A stretch of 64,000 bases of DNA from Plantago ovata. Its lineage: Eukaryota > Streptophyta > Magnoliopsida > Lamiales > Plantaginaceae. The notes beneath the pieces were generated by a model. It saw only the letters and a program-made list of their open reading frames with translations. It was not told the origin of the DNA and did no database searches. A program made the position numbers and the translations under genes. This document shows, piece by piece, positions 57,581 through 64,000 of this stretch (its first letter is position 1; each line of letters begins with the position of its first letter). The DNA is taken from positions 37,300,744-37,364,743 of the forward strand of contig CM051458.1 of NCBI GenBank assembly GCA_028274465.1. Direction: 5' to 3'.

Positions 57581-58892
57581 TGATGAATGTGTATTTTACA
57601 CTTTCATTTGAGTCTTTTTCACCTATTTTAGCTATCCTCTATGTTAATTTAGCTATATTTTAGTGCATTTTATTAGAATAGTGTCACGTTTCCCTTTAGT
57701 TTTTATTTTACAGGTTTTGGTTGAAAAACGAGGATTTCAGGGCAATTATATTGAAGTTGACAAGGAATTGGTGTTCCAGAAGCCTATTTGGAGTATCTGA
57801 AGGTTTCCGGATAGGATTTGGAGTCTAGGGGTCGAATCTGGAGATAAGAAGGCCACTAGAAGTCAGAAACCGAGTCCGAAAAGGGGAAGAAATCCAAAAA
57901 CCCGTCGAAAAGGCGGAAAATCCGGAATTTTACTCCCGGGCGAATCGCCCGGGACGTGGGGCGAATCGCCCCACACCAGGCGAATCGCCCGGTGTGTGGG
58001 GCCCTTCGACCCACACAAATTCGAGGCCTATATATAGTTGCTCAGTTTTTCTCCGAAATTCATACTTTTCCAGACCTATTCTCTAACCTTTCTCTGTAGT
58101 TTTAGGTAGGAACTTCCCAGAGCCTGTTCTGGGGGTTCGTAGCTTAGGAGACACTTTTTCATAGCAGTTTGGAGCTTGTAAGATCGCGATTCTTCGGAGA
58201 TTGACAACCTTCGGTAATATTGTATCTTACAGTTTTTCTACTTATTTTTATATATCTTTCAACATGTTTTCTTCTATGATTTCTGTTGATTGCATGACAA
58301 CTATGAGTAGCTAAACTTCCCGTTGGTGATAGTATGTGAATTGTTAGCGAAGGGTTGATAATTATGCTAATGGCTATATCGCGCATTATACTCCGTGTTA
58401 TTGCTTTATTTCTTTGATCGAGCGGAATCTATATCTTCGTATGTTGATTAATTATTGCAAACAATTGGACCCTAGTCGACCTATGCATATCTATATCTTC
58501 GTAGTGTTGAATAAGTACGGAACACAATTGGACAATAGTGTTTGACTTGTTAGAATCTATATCTTCGTAGTGTGTGATAATTACAACAGGACAATTTATT
58601 GATCAAAGATCTCCATGCAAAACCGAGGAAATTACGCATGATTATTAACCTGTTATGCTTTGAAGGACCATACTATCACCAATCTCCATTATCTGTTAGA
58701 AAAACCTTTGCTATACCGTCTGCTATTTTTATATTCTTTAATTAAATTAGATAAAGCTAGTTATAGTCCTTAGAGAACGACACTCGAGGTCATTCTATTG
58801 CTACACTACGGTTTTCGTTGTAGTTGTGAATTGCCTTTGGCTAAATAACAAATTTATTTGATTAATTGAGTCTGACGAAGTTGGTTACATCA
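57581..58892 (+). mobile_element. Solo LTR, Athila-1 family
   Basis: A 1312-bp LTR with a perfect target duplication GACAG (57576-57580 and 58893-58897). It aligns with the Athila-1 LTRs in the opposite orientation. The palindrome cluster is at 57934-58015, followed by the TATA box ctatatatag at 58028-58037. It also has an extra local duplication (ctatatcttcgta and neighbouring bases three times, 58429-58572). Confidence 0.92.
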
Positions 58893-58964
58893 GACAGTCG
58901 CGACATCAAAGAAAAGAACAAGACCCATTGAGTTCATTAGCCATCTCACAGGATGACTAAGAAC

Positions 58965-59798
58965 TGGGGGGACTATATGATATCTTACTCGTGGACCTCT
59001 ACTTGTCCGCGAGGTACAGAAGAAAACCCGCGGAGAGGCTTAGATATTTACATCAACCCCCGCAGGAAGTAGGCTTACCAAGGTGTGGCGCCGCCACGTG
59101 GCCCTATGTGTAAGTGCGGAAGATCCGTAAAGGCACGGGACCAAAGTAATGGCCCTACACGCGGAAAGAAGACCTCCGCGAAGAGCTACAACAATGCTTA
59201 GCCCGCGAGGAAATACTCTGCACATGCACACCCCGAGTGGCTTATACGTATAGCGTCATGGAAGACTCCCCGCAACGGAGGGAGGCTGCGCTGGAAAAAG
59301 ACCTCCGCCAAGAGCTATAAACTAGCTTAGCCCGCGAGGAAATACTCCACGTAGGCACGCCCTGCGCAACCTATGTGAAGAGTATTATAGAAGACTACCT
59401 CCACCTAGGGAGGTTGCGTCAGAAGACTTGTCTGCGCCTTGCAAACAAGAAGTACAGAAGAACAGTGTGAGAGCCGGATATCGAAGAAGAAAGGTCTCTC
59501 ACTCAAGCTGTCTCTATAATAGAAGACATGTCTCACATTTTGAGGTAACCCCTCATTCTATCACCAATATACTACTCTCTAAACAACCCTTCCAAGGTTC
59601 AAGTAAAGTCTTATACCAGTTTGTCCAAGGCAAGAAGGTAAAAAAAACTCCCTTTCTCTATCCGCGCAGGTACCACGGGCCACGGGGGATACATACATTG
59701 AAGGTGGAGCTGATCTTGTAGTATAGTTGTGGCTCATTTATAGTCTATAATTGTATTTACATTAGTATCTATATGTTGTGTAATATTTAGTTACATCA
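58965..59798 (+). repeat. Element B 3-prime LTR
   Basis: Aligns over its length with the LTR at 37955, with the same palindrome-like ccgcgagg / cctcgcgg segments and TATA region (about 59507-59522). It ends gttacatca, followed by the target duplicate gctag. Confidence 0.85.
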
Positions 59799-59803
59799 GC
59801 TAG

Positions 59804-60122
59804 GATAATGCAAATGATATGAATGCATGCAATGAGGGTTAAAGGCTGAAAGGGGAGGAAATGACGAAGATGCAGAAGCAGATGCAGAAGACCTCTAGGC
59901 TTGTGTCCGTCATCCCATTGGGAATTTCCGGCTCATGGCCTTCATTCCTGGGCCTGTAAGCGCACTACCGTCATCCTTAAATTAAAGAAGACCTCTAGGC
60001 TTATGGTTGTCATCCCATTACGGTAGGCCATTACCGTCATCCTTAAATTGAAGAAGGCCTCTTGGCTTATGGTTGTCATCCCATTACGGTATGCCATTAC
60101 CATCATCCTGGTTTCGGGAATT
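59804..60122 (-). other. Element A 3-prime untranslated region, right part, with 67-bp minisatellite
   Basis: Continues the sequence interrupted at 37949. Diverged repeats starting gaag(a/g)cctct(a/t)ggctt lie at 59887, 59987 and 60053, with a period of about 67 for the last two. They carry cattacggta / taccgtcatcc segments. No reading frame. Confidence 0.6.
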
Positions 60123-60127
60123 TAGGT

Positions 60128-61530
60128 TGATGATGTCGTTTTTCACCAATTAAATTTGTTAAAAAAGCCAAAGAACACCTTTCACTACACAAACAGAGTG
60201 CAATGGCAAGTTGTCCCCGAGTGTCGTTCTCTCAGGACCTAACGTGGCTTTGATCAAGGTTTTTGCTAGCTAATTTCAGTCAACTAGATGATGATTTTTG
60301 AGAACGATGTTTGAACAAAGGAAGTGAGAAATCAAGAGTTTTTGTAAACAAGTTTGGAAAACGGTCGGTGGTAGAAATCGAATACACATGCATGGATTAC
60401 GAATATGCTCACAAGTTCAGTGCGTAAAACCTTCAACTAAGTCTGCTAAGCAACTTGTCTAGGTAACTTTCAAGACACACATCATGAAAGGCCACTATCA
60501 ATAATTTAGAGGTGTTTGTCACTAACGCCATTTATCTAGCATGCTGCAAATCACTAACATACAATCCTATAGCTTTCATTGACCAACGAGTTTGTCACAT
60601 ACTCTATTCGAATATATTTTATAGGCAACTACGAATCATATGAAGTAATTTGCAGCAAGATTGACTCACAACCTCATGTAAGCATAAGCATAATCCATAA
60701 CATGCATAATTCTACATTCTACCACCAACACAAAGGATTTAGCTACTCATATTCATCAACATAGACATCAATTCATATGAATAATAATCAGAATACATCA
60801 TATAAAACTACAAGACAAGAGAGTGATACAAGTTACCGCCAAAGCTGTCACTAATCGGTGGAAATCAAAGAAAACCTCTCCGTAGATGATTACAAAGGAT
60901 GAATTCCAATCAAAATCTTGAATCCCAAGCTAAATTACAATGAATCTATGAGTTTCCTCTTAGTTTTGGGGCTTAGGAGCTCTGCCAAAACGAAGCCAAT
61001 GTTCCAAAGTATGGAAAAAGTAACTGAAAATCAGATTTAAGAAGGAAAATCCGAAAACGTAACCGCTGTCAAGCGGACCGCTTGGAGAGGCCAAGCGGAG
61101 CGCTTGGCAAGCGAAGTGCTTGGGCCCTCCAAACGCTTCGCTTGGCTGCTGTGCCAAAACTACTGAAAATGAAGCGGAGCACTTCACTATTCCAGGCGCT
61201 TAGCTTGGCTCCTGGGCAGATTTTTGTCTTCCAACTCAATCTTTTTGCCCTCGTACGGCCCTCGGGTGCCTTGGACTCATCCTTCTCAATGCTTATTGAT
61301 TCTCAAACACTCACAAACAAGCCGTGGAGATCAAGGAACTTCAACGGGGCCATTTTCTATCAAAAAAGCTCGTTTTTAGCTCCAAAAACGCCATTTCGTT
61401 CCTAAGTGCCTGGAAATGCAGAAAACAATAAACGTGACACTATTCTACAAAACTAACCAAAAAACAAGGCTAAAAGGTAGCAAAAGAAGGTAAAAAAAGA
61501 CAAGATGAACGCGTCAAAATACGTTCATCA
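60128..61530 (-). repeat. Athila-3 3-prime LTR (caagcgg family)
   Basis: Ends tgatgatgtcg and cgttcatca. Aligns in reverse with the solo LTR at 53185. The palindrome cluster at 61062-61215 has ccaagcgg- and aagcgctt-type cores. Confidence 0.92.
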
Positions 61531-62509
61531 AACTCCCCAAACCAAACCTTTGCTTGTCCTCAAGCAACAAACTATCCTAAATGCAACACAAAAGGAGTCT
61601 CATGCCAAGTAAAGTGAACTAATCTACTGAATCTACCAAATGCTTATGAACAAAACCAAATGAGCATGACATGCAAGTAGGTTGAAGAATGCCTCGATTG
61701 CGAATATACACATTCATATGTGCACTTTGTTAAACAAAGGAGTCTCTTGTAACATCTTCTACCTGGACCTGGTCAGTGACGACACAATGATGCAACATAT
61801 GATCAATGGTCATAAACACTTAGTCTACTCAATAAAAAAAATTCGAAAAAACTTGGCCATAGACTCCACACACAACGTGCAACAACTAACCTAAGGATGA
61901 TATGCATGCAAAAATTAAAAAAAATACAACAAATCACGAGAATTGAGCTAACAACAGGTACACACGAACTAAAAGAGCACATAGTACTGAAAATCCAATA
62001 ACCCCTCCCCAAACCTAAACTTTTGCTCGTCCTCGAGCAAAGAAAAGTTGATTTAGAAAGAAAAAATTGGATTGAGAGTACACTTCCCTGAATAAGGTTC
62101 GTGTCCAACTCCTATAGAAGATTAGTAACTGAAAAGACTCAAGAAACAAGTGAAAACGGGTGCGCAAAGGTGAGAAGAATGGAAAGAACGAGGAAAATCT
62201 GGGTACAGGGTCCAGGCAGACCGCTTGTCAAGCGGAGCGCTTGGGAGGCTCCAGGCGCTCCGCTTGAAATTCCAGTAAACTTTTTGATTTACTGAAGATT
62301 CAAGCGGACCGCTTGGCTCTTCCAAGCGCTTCGCTTGGCTCTGTTTCCAGATTTTCGATGTTTTTTCCTATCTTAATCACCTAAGGCACCAAGACAAACA
62401 CTAGACTAAACGAATCACGACAAAAGGCTAAGCTACTCTAAACACGACAAAAGCTCACAGGCCACAACTACAAAAGCAAATAAAGAGTGCAAGAGACTAA
62501 TGAAATGAA
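61531..62509 (-). other. Athila-3 3-prime untranslated region with palindromes and hairpin-purine pairs
   Basis: A hairpin (61550-61567) lies next to the polypurine tract. A second hairpin with a purine tract is at about 62000-62042 (stem ttgctcg-cgagcaa). A palindrome cluster at 62215-62341 has the same ccaagcgg cores as the LTR. No envelope-like gene is recognisable in this 1 kb. Confidence 0.7.
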
Positions 62510-64000
62510 CTAAGATACAATAGGTACCTCGACCAAGTCAACTTCCACTTCATGAGTCGACTCGAGAGGCTCTAGGTAAGGCTTAACTCTCTGGCCATTG
62601 ACCTTGAAGGTAGCTCCGGTTTTGTTGTCCAAGAGTTCCACAGCACCATGGGGTGCTACTCGGACAATTTCAAATGGTCCATCCCATCTAGAGCGGAGTT
62701 TTCTAGGAAAAAGTAACTGAGAGTTGAAGAGGAGTGCCTTTTGACCTGGGACTAAATCCTTGCGGATGATGCCTCTATCATGATACCTCTTTGCTCGTTC
62801 CTTGTATATCTTACCACTTTCGAAGGCTCTCAATCTTAGCTCATCTAGCTCGGTGAGTTGCAAAAGTCTTTCTTCACCGGCTTTCTCCATATCAAGGTTC
62901 AATTGATTGATAGCCCAAAGTGCTCTATGCTCCAACTCCACGGGTAGATGGCAAGCTTTCCCGTACACAAGCCGGTAGGGAGTGGTACCAATCACCGTTT
63001 TGAACGAAGTCCTATATGCCCATAGTGCATCTGGCAACTTGGTGGACCAATCCTTCCTCGAGGGTTTGACCACCCGCTCCAAGATTTTCTTGATTTGTCG
63101 ACTGCTCACTTCCACTTGGCCAGATGTTTGAGGATGATATGGAGTAGCAACGAAATGTGTCACCCCGTACTTCTTCATGAGATTAGTGAAGACCTTGTTC
63201 ACAAAGTGAGCTCCCCCATCGCTGATAATGGACCTCGGGGTCCCAAACCTATTGAAGATCACATCACGAAGAAAAGAGAGTACAACCTTGGCATCATTAG
63301 TCCGGGTGGGAACAACCTCTACCCATTTGGTGACATAGTCGACCGCAACCAAGATATATTCGTACCCATTACTCTTAGGGAATGGTCCCATAAAGTCTAT
63401 ACCCCATACATCAAAAGGCTCAACAACTAAGTTACCTTGCTGGGGCATCTCTTGTTGCTTGCCAATGTTGCCACTCCGTTGGCATGAGTCACATTGCGCC
63501 ACAAATGAGCGCACATCTTCAAACAAGCTGGGCCAAAAGAACCCTGATTGAAGCACCTTGCGAGCGGTTTTTTGGCTACTATAATGCCCTCCACATTCTA
63601 ACTCATGGAAGAATCTCAGTATCGACAATTGCTCTTTCTCGGGTACACACCTCCGCAAGACTTCATCTCCTCCCTTGCGGAACAAGTACGAGTCATCCCA
63701 TATGTAATGGCGACAATTCCTCACAAGTGAACGCCGTTCAGGTCCAGAGAGATGGGTTGGCATCACATTTGTGGCTAAGAAGTTAACGATATCGGCGTAC
63801 CATGGTTCCAACTCTATGCGCATCAACTGATCATCGCGCAAATCATCTGGGACGGGTGTGTCATCTTGTAGAATGTTTGGCAACCGGGACAAGTGGTCCA
63901 CCACTAGATTTTCCTTGCCACTTTTATCAATTATCTCCACTTTGAACTCTTGGAGAAGAAGTACCCAACGCATCAAGCGGGGCTTGGTTTCACGCTTAGC
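62510..64000 (-). CDS. Athila-3 polymerase: RNase H end and integrase (partial)
   Basis: Open from the window edge to 62510. The N-terminal part ([20 protein letters not shown]) is the end of RNase H. Next come the HHCC zinc-binding segment ([15 protein letters not shown]...CDSCQRSG), the integrase core with the catalytic D-D-E pattern ([11 protein letters not shown], then ISDGGAHF; the expected Glu position within the region after TSGQVE) and a C-terminal region. The Athila signature [20 protein letters not shown] is present. Integrase inserts the cDNA copy into host DNA. The reverse transcriptase lies outside the window. No break is seen in this part. Confidence 0.92.
   Translation of the reverse strand, partial: AKRETKPRLMRWVLLLQEFKVEIIDKSGKENLVVDHLSRLPNILQDDTPVPDDLRDDQLMRIELEPWYADIVNFLATNVMPTHLSGPERRSLVRNCRHYIWDDSYLFRKGGDEVLRRCVPEKEQLSILRFFHELECGGHYSSQKTARKVLQSGFFWPSLFEDVRSFVAQCDSCQRSGNIGKQQEMPQQGNLVVEPFDVWGIDFMGPFPKSNGYEYILVAVDYVTKWVEVVPTRTNDAKVVLSFLRDVIFNRFGTPRSIISDGGAHFVNKVFTNLMKKYGVTHFVATPYHPQTSGQVEVSSRQIKKILERVVKPSRKDWSTKLPDALWAYRTSFKTVIGTTPYRLVYGKACHLPVELEHRALWAINQLNLDMEKAGEERLLQLTELDELRLRAFESGKIYKERAKRYHDRGIIRKDLVPGQKALLFNSQLLFPRKLRSRWDGPFEIVRVAPHGAVELLDNKTGATFKVNGQRVKPYLEPLESTHEVEVDLVEVPIVS

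Larger units (their letters stand above)
37955..59798 (+). mobile_element. Tat-type Ty3/gypsy element B, 21.8 kb with nested insertions, no polymerase
   Basis: LTRs at 37955-38789 and 58965-59798 and a 5-bp target duplication GCTAG (37950-37954 and 59799-59803). A G-run polypurine tract borders the right LTR. The plus-strand body has gag and aspartic protease. The minus-strand half has a spliced antisense gene, a trait described for Tat/Retand-type elements. No reverse transcriptase, RNase H or integrase is seen, so it is non-autonomous. It holds one Athila element and two solo LTRs. The LTRs look about 93-94 percent identical by eye, clearly older than the elements inside. Coding parts look broken in several places. 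Confidence 0.85.
60128..64000 (-). mobile_element. Athila element 3, 3-prime half, runs off the right edge
   Basis: Minus-oriented Ty3/gypsy element with its 3-prime LTR at 60128-61530, polypurine tract at 61531-61548, non-coding region to 62509 and polymerase from 62510. TAGGT (60123-60127) should be its left target duplicate; the partner lies outside the window. It inserted into element A. The visible polymerase part is an open frame and looks whole here. Confidence 0.9.

Noticed and set aside
61803-62108. Minus-strand frame as an envelope-like gene of Athila-3
   Set aside because: Only about 100 codons, no signal peptide or transmembrane pattern, and it crosses the hairpin-purine module.

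Overview
The window is nuclear DNA of a flowering plant, most likely a eudicot. It has a many-exon host gene with GT-AG introns, tRNA-derived SINEs, a plant L1-type LINE, CACTA and Mutator DNA transposons, and a thick layer of nested Ty3/gypsy LTR retrotransposons of the Athila and Tat lineages. Only two stretches look like host genes. One is a 22-exon gene for the catalytic subunit of the Rab3 GTPase-activating protein (7713-19821, minus strand). The other is the first exon of a small unidentified gene transcribed the opposite way (from 21902, plus strand). Everything else is mobile DNA or spacer.

Layout, left to right. 1-1380: right part of a probable Copia-type LTR. 1381-7540: an L1-type LINE on the minus strand, interrupted by a CACTA transposon (2054-5562, target duplication GCC) that still carries an apparently intact accessory-protein gene. 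7713-19821: RAB3GAP1, with two SINEs, a possible MITE and simple repeats in its introns. One base appears to be missing in its 21st coding exon. 20096-21629: a DNA element with inverted ends. 21640-22080: promoter and first exon of the small gene, whose intron holds a gag-protease-only Athila-like element (22421-28757). 29170-36157: a decayed Mutator transposase gene, interrupted by a second CACTA element (31304-34271) and an incomplete LTR (34272-35588).

36277-64000 is a nest of LTR elements. An outer Tat-like element (LTR 36277-37446) received a 21.8 kb Tat-type element (37955-59798, target duplication GCTAG). That element in turn received a second Athila-like element (43602-51841) and two solo LTRs (53185-54610 and 57581-58892). 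A third Athila-like element with an integrase gene starts at 60128 and runs off the right edge. LTR similarity read by eye agrees with the nesting order: the Tat element is older than the Athila elements inside it.

The most unusual signal is not a gene. Each Athila-like LTR here carries a cluster of short GC-rich palindromes. In the gcgattcgc family the cluster sits directly upstream of the TATA box. The palindrome core differs between families, and unit number differs between the two LTRs of one element. In one element a second cluster lies inside the body, in front of a TATA-like sequence, a leader and a third reading frame. This suggests a modular promoter element used both in LTRs and internally. 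A second repeated module, a small hairpin followed by a polypurine tract, recurs several times in the 3-prime untranslated part of the same elements.
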